NCBI GenBank assembly: GCA_964387945.1
Contig: CAYLYX010000002.1
Coordinates: 416,241-480,240, forward strand
Direction: 5' to 3'
From: Parvicella sp964387945
GTDB taxonomy: Bacteria > Bacteroidota > Bacteroidia > Flavobacteriales_D > Parvicellaceae
DNA length: 64,000 nt
The notes under the pieces are model-generated. The model was not told the origin of the DNA. It searched no databases and was given only the letters and a program-made list of their open reading frames with translations. The position numbers and the translations under genes are program-made. Below are positions 8,788-18,753 of the stretch, piece after piece (the first letter of the stretch is position 1; each line of letters starts with the position of its first letter).

Positions 8788-9768
8788 ATGAGAGAAGTAC
8801 AATTCAGAGAGGCACTGAACGAAGCAATGTCAGAAGAAATGAGAAGAGACCAGAACGTCTTTTTGTTGGGAGAGGAAGTTGCGGAGTACAATGGTGCTTA
8901 TAAAGTTTCTCAAGGAATGCTGGATGAATTTGGTGCTGAAAGAGTCATTGATACTCCAATTGCAGAGCTTGGTTTTGCTGGTATAGCCGTAGGAGCTTCC
9001 ATGAATGGTTTGAGACCGATTGTGGAATTTATGACGTGGAACTTTGCGATTCTGGCGGCAGATCAGATTATTAATTCGGCTGCAAAAATGTTGCAAATGT
9101 CAGGAGGCCAATACGGTTGCCCAATTGTATTTAGAGGAGGAAATGGTACTGCAGGTCAGTTAGCCGCTACTCATTCACAAAGTTTTGAGGCATTTTACGC
9201 GCATGTTCCCGGGCTGAAAGTGATTACACCTTCTAACCCTGCAGATGCGAAAGGATTATTAAAGTCGGCAATTAGAGATAATGACCCAGTTGTTTTCTTG
9301 GAGTCTGAAAAAATGTATGGTGATAAAGGTGAAATTCCAGAAGGAGAATACCTTATTCCAATTGGGAAGGCAGACATCAAGAGAAAAGGAAGTGATGTTA
9401 CGATTGTTTCTTTTGGTAAAATCATAAAAGTGGCTTACGAAGCAGCTGAAGTATTGGCAAAAGAAGGAGTAGAGTGCGAAATCATTGACTTGAGAACCAT
9501 TCGTCCGATTGATTACGACACCGTAATTGAGTCCATCAAAAAGACCAACAGATGTGTGGTGGTAGAAGAAAGTTGGCCTTTGGCATCGATTTCATCTGAA
9601 TTAGCTTATTGGATTCAGCGCTATGCGTTTGACTTTATGGACGCACCTGTTTACCGAGTAACACAAACAGATACGCCTTTTGCATTTGCGAAGCCTTTGA
9701 TCGAAGAAGCTTTACCAAGTGTTAAAAGAATCGTTGATGCCGTTAAGTCATCAATGTATGTAGCTTAA
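8788..9768 (+). CDS. pdhB: Pyruvate dehydrogenase E1 component, beta subunit
   Basis: A 326-residue E1 beta subunit that pairs with PdhA to decarboxylate pyruvate and pass acetyl groups to E2. Features are the N-terminal REALNEAMSEEM and the TPP-side motif DTPIAELGFAGIAVGAS, then IVFRGGNG, THSQSFEAFYAHVPGLKV and the C-terminal transketolase domain (VECEIIDLRTIRPID, VVVEESW). Length is normal for the family. The chosen ATG fits the conserved N terminus and the promoter. PdhA and the E2 gene are not adjacent, as is common in Flavobacteria. A closely related branched-chain 2-oxoacid E1 beta is the only real alternative. A rho-independent terminator follows. Confidence 0.94.
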   Translation: MREVQFREALNEAMSEEMRRDQNVFLLGEEVAEYNGAYKVSQGMLDEFGAERVIDTPIAELGFAGIAVGASMNGLRPIVEFMTWNFAILAADQIINSAAKMLQMSGGQYGCPIVFRGGNGTAGQLAATHSQSFEAFYAHVPGLKVITPSNPADAKGLLKSAIRDNDPVVFLESEKMYGDKGEIPEGEYLIPIGKADIKRKGSDVTIVSFGKIIKVAYEAAEVLAKEGVECEIIDLRTIRPIDYDTVIESIKKTNRCVVVEESWPLASISSELAYWIQRYAFDFMDAPVYRVTQTDTPFAFAKPLIEEALPSVKRIVDAVKSSMYVA

Positions 9769-9791
9769 GAAATAGTGATAAGAATAATAGG

Positions 9792-9819
9792 AAGGGAAAT
9801 CGAAAGGGTTCCCTTTTTT
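9792..9819 (+). terminator. Rho-independent terminator after pdhB
   Basis: Perfect 7-bp stem AAGGGAA (9792-9798) and TTCCCTT (9809-9815) with a 10-base loop, running into six T (9814-9819). It sits 24 bases after the pdhB stop and one base before the end of the convergent gene. Confidence 0.75.
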
Positions 9820-9820
9820 G

Positions 9821-10282
9821 TCAGGAGCATTTCTCTAGCAATTGCTCAATGCGACTTTTTAGGTCAGAACGCTTTTGATCAAATGAAATAAAGCCAGTCG
9901 AGGACGCCATCATTTCAATCGTTTGATCCTCGGTGTCTAGTTTTATGCTAAGTAAATCAGAAGCTCTTTGAAGGAGCTTAGATGCTTCATCACGATCAGC
10001 AGATAGTTTTGATTCTGCTATTTCCACCAATAACAAAGCGAGATCTTCCAGATGTTGAGCCGTGAAGTTTTTTTCTTCAAAGAAAGTTTTAAGATCGCCA
10101 TCGGAAGCGCCAAGCAAAAAAGCAGGCTCCAATTCGAGTTCTTCCTGCATAATCTCGTAAGCCATTTGAGTTCCGGAAGCAATGTTCCCTTTGGATTTGA
10201 GACTAAAAAAGTTGTCGAGCATTTTTGCCAACACTTTTCCAAGTTGCTCTATTTGGTCTTTGACTAAGTCCCTTTTGTACAT
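9821..10282 (-). CDS. Conserved small helical protein of unknown function
   Basis: A 153-residue, probably all-alpha cytoplasmic protein (MYKRDLVKDQIEQLGKVL, then LEDLALLLVEIAES and ASKLLQRASDLLSIK). No signal peptide or membrane segment. The start MYKRD is supported by its position 16 bases after the transporter gene on the same strand, which makes it the last gene of the operon that includes the DUF151 protein and the nucleoside transporter. I do not recognise a catalytic motif. The amphipathic helices suggest a TPR-like or scaffold protein, but this is a guess. Confidence 0.75.
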   Translation of the reverse strand: MYKRDLVKDQIEQLGKVLAKMLDNFFSLKSKGNIASGTQMAYEIMQEELELEPAFLLGASDGDLKTFFEEKNFTAQHLEDLALLLVEIAESKLSADRDEASKLLQRASDLLSIKLDTEDQTIEMMASSTGFISFDQKRSDLKSRIEQLLEKCS

Positions 10283-10298
10283 GATTCGGATCGAAAAT

Positions 10299-12125
10299 TT
10301 ACATGGTCATGCCTACTACGACTGCGGTCAGCAAGCAAGCAATTGTCCCACCAATCAAAGCCCTTACTCCCAACTGGGAAAGCAACCCTTTTCTAGAAGG
10401 CACTAACGCTCCGATACCACCAATTTGAATTCCAATGGAAGCGATGTTCGCAAAACCACAAAGCATATAAGTTGCCATTACCACACTTTTATCGTTCATC
10501 AAACCTGCGGCATTTTTCTCTCCTAAAGTTCCATAAGCATAGAACTCATTCAAAATAGTTTTTTGCCCTAACAATTCTCCAACATGCACCATGTCAATAG
10601 AATCGACCCCCATGATCCAAACGATAGGAGCACAAGCATAGCCAAGAATAAACTCAAAAGAAAGATCATCGTACTCTGTATTGGCAGCAATCCACTCATT
10701 CAACCCTCCAAATCCACCAACCCAACCGAGGATACCATTGGCAAGAGCAACAAGTGAAATAAAAACGATTAGCATAGCACCAACATTTACAGCTAATTTT
10801 AAACCATCAGTTGTACCATTAGAAATGGCCTCTAGTGCATTGGTTCCAATTTTGTCTTTAGAAATGGATAGGTCTTCGTTGATCTTTTCAGTTTCTGGGA
10901 TCAGCATCTTTGCAGCAACGATAGCTGCAGGGGCAGAAATAACAGAAGCGGTTAGTAGGTGTTTGGCAAAATAAACCTGAGCAGCTGGGTCGTCACCTCC
11001 CAAATAGCCAATGTATGAAGCTAGCACACCACCTGCAATAGTCGCCATACCACCTGTCATCAAACACATGATCTCGGATTTTGTCATACCCAGTAGGTAA
11101 GGCTTCACAAGAAGAGGAGACTCTGTCTGACCCAGAAAAACATTACCTGCGGCCGCCAAACTCTCCGCTCCGGATAGACGCATGAACTTCTTCATGATCC
11201 AGGCAAAGGCATACACAATCTTTTGTAGAATTCCCCAATAGTACAGCAAACTCATCAGTGCCGAGAAAAAGATGATTGTAGGAAGAACTTTAAAAGCAAA
11301 GGTGATCAATGGGGGCTGAATTTTACCAGAGGCAAAGTCGCCAAAAACAAAATTAATTCCTTCGTTAGTGTACCCAATTAACGTCACGAAGGCCTGACTG
11401 ATAGCCGTAAACACTTCTTCAACAAAGGGAGCTTTTAAAACAAGTAAAGCGATAATAATTTGTAACGCAACACCTTTACCGACAAGGCTCCAGTCTATTC
11501 CTTTGCGATTAGCACTAAATAGGTACGCAACCCCCAACAGAAATACCATGCCCAAAGCTCCTCGAAGGATGGACATAAAGGAAAATCCTCCCTGCTCAAC
11601 CTTTTCCTTAATAAGATGAAGGGTACCGACTTCGTTTAACACCAAGGTCAGTTCGTTTTCGTTCTGAGAGGTGATTGTGGCGAAATGCTTTACTTTCGAA
11701 ATTTGTAGACCCTCGCTATCAATAAACATTTGATCGTTATCTTTTGAGAAAAAGGTCACTTTTGGTTTGCTTACTGAGTCTGTTGAAACAGACACCGAGT
11801 CAATATCTGATTCGTAATCGGCAAGTAACTTATCATAGAGAAAGAAGATTGTATCTTCTTTGATTTTCCAAGAACCCTTTATTTCGTTGCTTAATGGAAA
11901 TAAGTTGGAGGTGAATTTGATTTCATCTTTACCATAGCTCAGGTTGATAGCGTATTCAACAGTGTCATTTAGCTCTAGACCACTAACCAACTCATGTTCA
12001 CTTAAAACCCATTTACCCTTGAGCTCTTCTTCTGGACTCTTTTTTTCTTCACTACACGAACTGAAAGTCGATAAGCCGATGGCCAGAAGGAAGGCCAGAA
12101 ACAATGAGCTGCTAATTCTCTTCAT
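10299..12125 (-). CDS. CNT-family nucleoside transporter with N-terminal lipoprotein domain
   Basis: A 608-residue protein made of two parts. Residues 1-24 look like a lipoprotein signal ending FSSC (Cys24), followed by a lipocalin-like beta domain to about residue 170 (LKGKWVLSEHEL, IKGSWKIKEDTIFFLY). From about 185 on it is a concentrative nucleoside transporter (NupC/CNT) with roughly nine or more membrane segments and the family motifs GQTESPLLVKPYL, MTGGMATIAGGVLASYIG, LTASVISAPAAI and GFANIASIGIQIGG. CNT proteins import nucleosides with sodium or protons. The extra extracytoplasmic domain is unusual. The gene follows the DUF151 gene by 5 bases. Confidence 0.9.
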   Translation of the reverse strand: MKRISSSLFLAFLLAIGLSTFSSCSEEKKSPEEELKGKWVLSEHELVSGLELNDTVEYAINLSYGKDEIKFTSNLFPLSNEIKGSWKIKEDTIFFLYDKLLADYESDIDSVSVSTDSVSKPKVTFFSKDNDQMFIDSEGLQISKVKHFATITSQNENELTLVLNEVGTLHLIKEKVEQGGFSFMSILRGALGMVFLLGVAYLFSANRKGIDWSLVGKGVALQIIIALLVLKAPFVEEVFTAISQAFVTLIGYTNEGINFVFGDFASGKIQPPLITFAFKVLPTIIFFSALMSLLYYWGILQKIVYAFAWIMKKFMRLSGAESLAAAGNVFLGQTESPLLVKPYLLGMTKSEIMCLMTGGMATIAGGVLASYIGYLGGDDPAAQVYFAKHLLTASVISAPAAIVAAKMLIPETEKINEDLSISKDKIGTNALEAISNGTTDGLKLAVNVGAMLIVFISLVALANGILGWVGGFGGLNEWIAANTEYDDLSFEFILGYACAPIVWIMGVDSIDMVHVGELLGQKTILNEFYAYGTLGEKNAAGLMNDKSVVMATYMLCGFANIASIGIQIGGIGALVPSRKGLLSQLGVRALIGGTIACLLTAVVVGMTM

Positions 12126-12130
12126 CTGAT

Positions 12131-12712
12131 TTAGTTACTGGTTCTTCGGTTGATTTCGTCCCTTATCTTAGAAGCCGTTTCATAGTCTTCATTTTCGATG
12201 GCAACGTTTAGTTGTTGGTTTAATTCATCCATTGTAAATCGCTTCGGACTTTCTTCGTCTGTATCTTCTTGAACCGTTTCCTCGGGTTGACCCTCGAAGT
12301 CGTCTTCGAGCAGAATGCCTGCGCTTCCTAAAACAAATTCATAGGTGTATATCGGACAGTTAAAGCGAACAGCAAGAGCAATTGCATCTGAGGTTCTAGA
12401 GTCAATCTCAACCTCAGTTCCGTCTTTATCACAAATCAATTTGGAAAAGAAAATACCTTCCACTAAATTGTAAATGACTACCTCTGAAATGTTGATGCTA
12501 AATTCTTCTGCAAAGTTTTTAAACAGATCGTGTGTCAAAGGTCTACTCGGTGTCATTTTTTCCAGCTCTATCGCGATCGCCTGCGCCTCAAATCCACCGA
12601 TGATGATCGGTAACCTCCTTTTCCCATTTGACTCGCCAAGTACAAGAGCGTAAGCTCCGGATTGTGTTTGGCTGTAGGAGAGTCCTACAATGTCAAGCTT
12701 TATTTTTTCCAT
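12131..12712 (-). CDS. Bifunctional nuclease (DUF151) domain protein with C-terminal UVR motif
   Basis: A 193-residue cytoplasmic protein. Residues 1-140 form a DUF151 (BFN) domain (KLDIVGLSYSQTQSGAYALVLGE in pieces, RRLPIIIGGFEAQAI, RPLTHDLF, SRTSDAIALAVRFNCPIY). An acidic linker leads to a UvrB/UvrC-type UVR motif near the C terminus (LNQQLNVAIENEDYETASKI). The frame continues upstream to 12868, but the conserved domain begins at the ATG at 12712, preceded by a purine-rich GGCAGGGA. Some DUF151 proteins show DNase and RNase activity in vitro; the function here is unproven. It leads the three-gene minus-strand operon with the CNT transporter. Confidence 0.9.
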   Translation of the reverse strand: MEKIKLDIVGLSYSQTQSGAYALVLGESNGKRRLPIIIGGFEAQAIAIELEKMTPSRPLTHDLFKNFAEEFSINISEVVIYNLVEGIFFSKLICDKDGTEVEIDSRTSDAIALAVRFNCPIYTYEFVLGSAGILLEDDFEGQPEETVQEDTDEESPKRFTMDELNQQLNVAIENEDYETASKIRDEINRRTSN

Positions 12713-12851
12713 TCCCTGCCGCTGTTTGATATAATCAAGATGACGAAAATAACAAAAAATTAGTGAAACTAAGAAGAATCGAGCCCCCGTTTTTACTGGA
12801 AATCTCCTAATTTTTGGTATTTTTACACTACTTTCAACTGTCTGATATTTA

Positions 12852-15800
12852 GTGAAATCTACCGTCAAATATTTACTTTGCTTTGTAGGACTCCTTTTTT
12901 ACCAAGGCACTACTGTCGTGGGTCAGAATTCCCATGGCGGTTACCAGTTCATTGAAAACAAAGGACAATGGCCAGATCAAGTCACACACAAGACGGACCT
13001 AAAGAGTGGCTATTTGTATCTTCAAAAGGATGGGTTGGTATTTGATCTGTACGATCCGAAAAAGGTGAACGATTACATCGATGCCCATCACAATAAGTCC
13101 AGTCGTTCAGGACTGGATTCACTCAATTGGCATGCGTTTAAAATAAACTTTGAGAATGCCAATGAAGAGGTGGACGTTAGTGTTGTTTCCTGTAAGAAAT
13201 CAGCACACTTCAATAACTATTACATTGGAAATGACCCTGAACATTGGGGAGAAAATGCCTACGGTTATTCAGAAGTAAGTTACCAGAACGTGTATGATGG
13301 TGTTGATTTTAAAATCTATTCGAAACTCTTTGATTTAAAATACGATTTTATCGTCCAACCCGGAGCAGACCCCAACGCAATTAGCCTTAACTACGAAGGA
13401 CAGAATAAACTGGACGTGCGTAAAGGACGGCTGCACGTTTATACCGATGTGAATCACATCATTGAGGATGAGCCGATCGTTTATCAAGTAGTTGATGGGA
13501 AGCGAAAAATCATTGCTGCAAGGTATGTTTTGGATGGAAATAAGTTGTCTTACGAAATGATGGAAGACTATGACCATTCCATCCCACTGATTATTGACCC
13601 TACACTGATCTTTTCTTCTTATTCAGGATCATTCTCAAACAACTTCGGCTATTCAGCTACGTTTGATGCGCAGGGTTTTTTGTACTCTGGAAGCTCGGCC
13701 TTCGGGAATCAGTACCCCACCACCTTGGGAGCTTACAGCACCTCATTTGCAGGAGGAATTGTAGATATTGCTCTTTCTAAGTTTGATACTACTGGAACGT
13801 TTTTGCTTTACTCTACCTACATCGGTGGAAATAGCGATGAGTTACCACACTCCTTGATTGTAAATAGTTTGGGAGAATTGTTAGTTTTTGGAACTACCAG
13901 TTCAACGAATTATCCTACCACTCCGGGATGTTATGATAATACCTTCAACGGAGGAACTCCTAATAACCTAACAAATGGTTTGGGAGTGAACTATGTCAAT
14001 GGATCGGACATTGTGGTTAGCCGATTAAGTGCAAATGGAGGAACACTGCAAGCATCAACTTATATCGGAGGATCCCAAAACGATGGACTAAACAGTACAA
14101 ATACGACTCCATCCCTTAATATCTTGCGATACAATTACGCGGATGAGGTGCGAGGAGAAGTGGATATTGATGTCAACAACAACATTTACATCGCCACCTG
14201 TACGCGTAGTGCTGATTTCCCAGTTACTTCTGGTGTTTTTCAAGACACGTATGGTGGAGGTGCGATGGACGGCATTGTTTTCAAAATGGACAATGACCTC
14301 CAAACCTTGATTTGGAGTAGCTTTATCGGTGGGGAAGATCATGATGCTGTTTACGCATTGGCGTTGGATGACAGCAGCGATATTTACGTTACAGGAGGAA
14401 CCAATTCAGATTCGTTATTTACGACCACTAATGCTATTGATACATCTTTTCAAGGAGGACGAGCAGATGGATTTGTGACGCATATTACAAAAAATGGAGC
14501 TTCCATCATTAACAGTACGTACGTGGGGTCTTTGACCTATGATCAAAGCTATTTTGTGGAACTCGATTACAGAGGAGATGTTTATTTGCTTGGACAAACA
14601 GAAGCTGCGGATTCGTCTTTTGTGAAGAATGTAACCTGGTCTAATTTTGGAAGCGGACAGTTCGTAAGTAAATTAAGTCCAGAACTTGATACGATGCTAT
14701 ACAGCACAGTGTTCGGCTCTGGAAACGGAATTAATATTTCACCTACAGCCTTCTTGGTTGATTTATGCAGTAAAATGTATTTAGCAGGCTGGGGTGGCTC
14801 GGTCAATAACTTAGCTACGCTTGACAATAATGCGGGTTATACAAACGGAATGCCAATTACTACAGATGCTTTTCAAAGCACAACGGATGGCAGCGACTTT
14901 TATGTCATGGTACTGGAAGATGATGCTTCTGGAGTAGTATACGGTTCGTACTTTGGATCACCCACTGCGTCAGAGCATGTAGACGGTGGAACCAGTCGGT
15001 TTGACCGAAAAGGGAAAGTGTATCAGGCGATATGTGCGGGATGTGGAGGAGATAGTAACATGCCAATTGTTCCAGCTACAGCGGTCTCTTCTACCAATAA
15101 CAACAGTTGTAATTTGGGTGTGTTCAAGATGGACTTTAACCTACCCATTGTTTTAGCCGATTTTGAGGTTGATCCGATCGGGTGTGCTCCGTTCACTGCA
15201 GACATTACCAATACAAGCCTTTCTCAGAATTATACCACATTTGAGTGGTGGTTTGGTGATGGTGGCACATCCACACAATTGAACCCTTCGCATACTTACA
15301 CGCAAGCTGGCACATACGAAATAACATTGATACTGAGTGATACCGCTACCTGTAATTTTGGAGATACATTGACCAAGGAGATCATCATTATGGGAGACAC
15401 CACTTATTCATTAAGTAACCTCGCAATATGCCCAGGTGAGAACACGCAAGTAGGAATTTTACCTTCTGGAGACACATCCATCACTTACGATTGGTCTCCT
15501 TCAGGTTCACTAAGCAATGACAGTATTTCTAATCCAATTGCTGCTCCTTCAGCCACTACTCAATATCGGTTGTTGATCAGCAATGGTGTTTGCACAGATA
15601 CGGTATACCAAACGGTTCAGGTAGACATACCCTTATTGACGGTAAGTAATGACACCACACTATGCACGAGTGACGAAGTCGTTACTCTGACCGCCAATTC
15701 TCAGGGAACATCCAACGTTTATGTCTGGTCTGAGAATGAAAATTTTACCGATACGATTAATTCCAACCTCAATGACAACACAATTACGGTAAGCCCTCCG

Positions 15801-16634
15801 TCTTCAACCGTGTATTACGTTGAGATCAACAATAACGGCTGTACGTTACTAGACAGCATTGCTGTGAATATTGCCGGAAATGATGTTTCTATCTCTGGTC
15901 CAGGAGGTGTTTGTTGGGGAGATAGCCTACTTTTGGTTGCCAATCACATTATTTCCGGACAGTCTTATACTTATGATTGGGGGCCAGATTCAGTCATTGT
16001 AGGTGATGGCAATGACAGTATCTACGTTACTGCCACACAAGGTCAAAACATTACTCTCTTGGCGACAAGTTCAATGGGTTGCGAAGTAGCCGATACGCAA
16101 TACGTGGATGTTGACCTCCTTCCGACATTGGATGTTACGCTCACAGCTTCAGCAGATACCATCTACGCTGGAAACGAAGTTGTCCTGACGGCAAGTCCTT
16201 CAGGTTATGATTACGATTGGACGATTACTACCGATAATGGACATGAACAGGAAATTGTTTTTGTTGAACCACAAATGGTTATAGCAACGGCTGTAAGTCC
16301 TTATGGCTGCACAAAATCTGACACGGTTTATATTTATGTAAAAGAATTGATATGTGGTGAACCCGATATTTTTATCCCCAATGCCTTTACACCAAATGCT
16401 GATAATGCGAACGACAACTTATATGTGCGAGGGAATAACATTGAAGAATTTGTGTTGAGAATCTACGATCGATGGGGTGAACTTGTCTTTGAAACAACAG
16501 ACCAAAGTGTGGGGTGGGATGGAACCTTTAAAGGAAAAGATTGTGATCCGGCCGTGTTCGACTATTATTTTGAGGCTACGTGCATTGATGAGGAGAAGTT
16601 TTTTAAGAAGGGAAATATTACACTAATTAGATGA
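12852..16634 (+). CDS. Giant T9SS-secreted adhesin-like protein (SBBP repeats, PKD, type B sorting domain)
   Basis: A 1260-residue secreted protein. Signal peptide at about residues 1-24; then the IENKGQWP domain typical of this family (about 30-250). SBBP/beta-propeller-like repeats (about 260-740) have recurring units such as FLLYSTYIGG, TLIWSSFIGGEDHD and DTMLYSTVFGSG. A PKD domain lies at about 765-845 (FEWWFGDGGTS, PSHTYTQAGTYEITL), followed by Ig-like repeats. The end (about 1170-1260) is a gliding-motility-associated C-terminal domain: FIPNAFTPNADNAND, LRIYDRWGELVF, GWDGTFKGK. This is the type B signal for the type IX secretion system. The start is GTG at 12852. The stop overlaps the next gene by 4 bases. 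Confidence 0.92.
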   Translation: MKSTVKYLLCFVGLLFYQGTTVVGQNSHGGYQFIENKGQWPDQVTHKTDLKSGYLYLQKDGLVFDLYDPKKVNDYIDAHHNKSSRSGLDSLNWHAFKINFENANEEVDVSVVSCKKSAHFNNYYIGNDPEHWGENAYGYSEVSYQNVYDGVDFKIYSKLFDLKYDFIVQPGADPNAISLNYEGQNKLDVRKGRLHVYTDVNHIIEDEPIVYQVVDGKRKIIAARYVLDGNKLSYEMMEDYDHSIPLIIDPTLIFSSYSGSFSNNFGYSATFDAQGFLYSGSSAFGNQYPTTLGAYSTSFAGGIVDIALSKFDTTGTFLLYSTYIGGNSDELPHSLIVNSLGELLVFGTTSSTNYPTTPGCYDNTFNGGTPNNLTNGLGVNYVNGSDIVVSRLSANGGTLQASTYIGGSQNDGLNSTNTTPSLNILRYNYADEVRGEVDIDVNNNIYIATCTRSADFPVTSGVFQDTYGGGAMDGIVFKMDNDLQTLIWSSFIGGEDHDAVYALALDDSSDIYVTGGTNSDSLFTTTNAIDTSFQGGRADGFVTHITKNGASIINSTYVGSLTYDQSYFVELDYRGDVYLLGQTEAADSSFVKNVTWSNFGSGQFVSKLSPELDTMLYSTVFGSGNGINISPTAFLVDLCSKMYLAGWGGSVNNLATLDNNAGYTNGMPITTDAFQSTTDGSDFYVMVLEDDASGVVYGSYFGSPTASEHVDGGTSRFDRKGKVYQAICAGCGGDSNMPIVPATAVSSTNNNSCNLGVFKMDFNLPIVLADFEVDPIGCAPFTADITNTSLSQNYTTFEWWFGDGGTSTQLNPSHTYTQAGTYEITLILSDTATCNFGDTLTKEIIIMGDTTYSLSNLAICPGENTQVGILPSGDTSITYDWSPSGSLSNDSISNPIAAPSATTQYRLLISNGVCTDTVYQTVQVDIPLLTVSNDTTLCTSDEVVTLTANSQGTSNVYVWSENENFTDTINSNLNDNTITVSPPSSTVYYVEINNNGCTLLDSIAVNIAGNDVSISGPGGVCWGDSLLLVANHIISGQSYTYDWGPDSVIVGDGNDSIYVTATQGQNITLLATSSMGCEVADTQYVDVDLLPTLDVTLTASADTIYAGNEVVLTASPSGYDYDWTITTDNGHEQEIVFVEPQMVIATAVSPYGCTKSDTVYIYVKELICGEPDIFIPNAFTPNADNANDNLYVRGNNIEEFVLRIYDRWGELVFETTDQSVGWDGTFKGKDCDPAVFDYYFEATCIDEEKFFKKGNITLIR

Positions 16635-17566
16635 TGAGAGTGGTGATTATCGATGACGTTCATCCGTTGATTGCAGAACGTTTTCAGGACTTGGGATGGC
16701 AGTGTGACTTTAAACTCAAGGAGACTCGAGAGGAATTACTTCAAGTTATCGGACAATATGATGGATTAATACTCAGAAGCCGCATCGAGATGGATAGCGC
16801 TTTTTTGGGACGAGCCGATAAGTTAAAATTCATTGGAAGACCTGGAGCCGGTTTGGAAAACATTGATTTGGAGTATTGTGCGTCAAGAGGAATTCGTGTC
16901 TTCCGTTCACCAGAAGGTAACAGAGATGCGGTCGCAGAACATGCACTAGGTATGATTTTGATGCTTCTGAACAATTTGAAACGAGCAGATTTGGAAGTGC
17001 GTGAAGGGATTTGGAAGAGAGAAGCAAATCGTGGGTTTGAATTGAAGGGTAAAACCGTTGGCATCATCGGTTACGGCTATATGGGGAAGGCATTCGCCCA
17101 GCGATTGGCAGGTTTTGGAGTCAATGTTCTCGCATACGATAAGTACTTATATGATTTCTCAGATGAGTATGCAACAGAGGCGTCCTTACAGCAGGTGCAA
17201 CGCGATGCGGATATCATTTCGCTACACTTACCACAATCTCCAGAAACGATTCACTACATTAACAAAAGCTTCATTGAGAAGTGTACTAAACCATTTTACC
17301 TGATCAACACCGCTAGAGGTAAATCAGTGCAGACAGAGGATTTGATGAACGCGATCAACTCGGGAAGGGTATTAGGAGCTTGCCTTGACGTGCTTGAGTT
17401 TGAAAGCACTTCTTTTGAGCAGATGAGCAATGAAAACGAAACGTTTAAGCGTTTGGTTGCATCCGAAAAAGTGTTACTTTCTCCTCACATTGCGGGCTGG
17501 ACACAAGAGGCTAAATATAAACTTGCGCATTTCTTGGTAGAAAAAATTGTAAAGGCATTTGAATAG
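16631..17566 (+). CDS. D-2-hydroxyacid dehydrogenase (phosphoglycerate dehydrogenase-like)
   Basis: A 311-residue NAD-dependent D-isomer-specific 2-hydroxyacid dehydrogenase. The Rossmann motif GYGYMGKAF follows KTVGIIG at about residue 140. The catalytic Arg is in NTARGKSV, the Glu region in LDVLEFE, and the His in SPHIAGW. This matches the SerA/GhrB superfamily; a 3-phosphoglycerate dehydrogenase role is plausible but no serine pathway gene is adjacent. Either ATG at 16631 or 16634 may start it; the first overlaps the adhesin stop in ATGA. The stop shares a base with the GTG of the next gene, so expression is likely coupled both ways. Confidence 0.88.
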   Translation: MMRVVIIDDVHPLIAERFQDLGWQCDFKLKETREELLQVIGQYDGLILRSRIEMDSAFLGRADKLKFIGRPGAGLENIDLEYCASRGIRVFRSPEGNRDAVAEHALGMILMLLNNLKRADLEVREGIWKREANRGFELKGKTVGIIGYGYMGKAFAQRLAGFGVNVLAYDKYLYDFSDEYATEASLQQVQRDADIISLHLPQSPETIHYINKSFIEKCTKPFYLINTARGKSVQTEDLMNAINSGRVLGACLDVLEFESTSFEQMSNENETFKRLVASEKVLLSPHIAGWTQEAKYKLAHFLVEKIVKAFE

Positions 17567-18753
17567 TGGAGGAGAAAAGACTCATATGGCTGAATGGAAA
17601 TCAAAATCAAGCAGGTTATCTAGCCTTTGGAATTGAGGCTGAATTGAACTTGCGTGAAGAGGAAGGAGGATTCGAAGAAGCAAGAGTTTTTTTGGAAAAA
17701 AACAAAGGAGAACATGTCTTTGGTTGGTTTGGATACGATCTAAAAAATGACATTGAGAATCTTAGTTCAGTTCATCCAAGTTGGGTCAAAGCACCAATTA
17801 TTTTTTTGATGAAACCTCGTCATTTGGCGAGAGTTGAGCAAGGTAAGTTAGAGGTGTTGAAAGGTGATTTAGAGGCACTTCAAGCTGTATACAACAGATT
17901 GGTGGAACACAATGCGCCCGCTTCCGCTAAAGTATCGATTACTCCAGTCATTGACGAAAAAACATACATTGATAAAGTCCGAAAAATTAAGAAACACATC
18001 CAGCTAGGAGATATCTATGAAGCCAATTTCTGTTACGAGTATCGGGGAAAGGGAGTGATTGATCCGCTAGCTGTGTACCATAAACTGAATGCATCCACGC
18101 AAGCACCATTTTCTGTTTTTGCACAGGTCGGAAACCTATCAATTTTGAGCGCTAGTCCAGAACGCTTCGTCAAAAAGACGGGAACAAAACTTTTCACACA
18201 ACCCATAAAAGGAACCATTAGAAGAGGTGAAAATGACTTGGAAGACCAACAACTCATTGATCAATTAAGAAAGAACCCAAAAGATCGATCTGAAAACATC
18301 ATGATTGTTGACCTGGTGAGAAATGATCTGGCACGGATCGCAGACGCAGCTTCAGTAAAAGTAGAAGAACTTTGTGAGATTTATACATTTGAGAACATTC
18401 ATCAAATGATTTCTACCGTAAGTGCGCAGGTAACGGATAAGCACCCGATTGACATTTTGAAAGCATTATTTCCCATGGGTTCAATGACTGGGGCGCCTAA
18501 GATTCGAGCCATGAAGATTATCGAAGAACAGGAAGTGAGTAAAAGAGGCTTGTATTCCGGATGCATCGGATACTTCACTCCTTCAGGGGATTTTGACTTC
18601 AACGTGGTTATTCGCACCATCTTGTACGATAAAAAAACACGAAAACTCAGTCTGTCGGTTGGTGGTGCAATTACAGATCTTTCCACTCCAGAAGGGGAAT
18701 ATGAAGAGACACTTCTAAAGGCTAAAGCAATGCGAGAAGCATTAAACCCATGA
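17566..18753 (+). CDS. pabB: Aminodeoxychorismate synthase component I (PabB-like)
   Basis: A 395-residue chorismate-binding enzyme that makes 4-amino-4-deoxychorismate for folate synthesis together with a glutamine amidotransferase. Core motifs are SASPERFVK, QPIKGTIRRG, ENIMIVDLVRNDL, PMGSMTGAPKIRAM and GLYSGCIGYF. The PIKGT sequence favours PabB over anthranilate synthase TrpE, and no trp genes are nearby. The start is GTG, overlapping the upstream TAG (TAGTG). The end overlaps tilS by 4 bases (ATGA). No PabA partner is encoded here. Confidence 0.88.
   Translation: MEEKRLIWLNGNQNQAGYLAFGIEAELNLREEEGGFEEARVFLEKNKGEHVFGWFGYDLKNDIENLSSVHPSWVKAPIIFLMKPRHLARVEQGKLEVLKGDLEALQAVYNRLVEHNAPASAKVSITPVIDEKTYIDKVRKIKKHIQLGDIYEANFCYEYRGKGVIDPLAVYHKLNASTQAPFSVFAQVGNLSILSASPERFVKKTGTKLFTQPIKGTIRRGENDLEDQQLIDQLRKNPKDRSENIMIVDLVRNDLARIADAASVKVEELCEIYTFENIHQMISTVSAQVTDKHPIDILKALFPMGSMTGAPKIRAMKIIEEQEVSKRGLYSGCIGYFTPSGDFDFNVVIRTILYDKKTRKLSLSVGGAITDLSTPEGEYEETLLKAKAMREALNP

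Noticed and set aside
17566..18753. PabB as anthranilate synthase TrpE
   Set aside because: PIKGT is present and no trp genes are near; the component I of aminodeoxychorismate synthase fits better.
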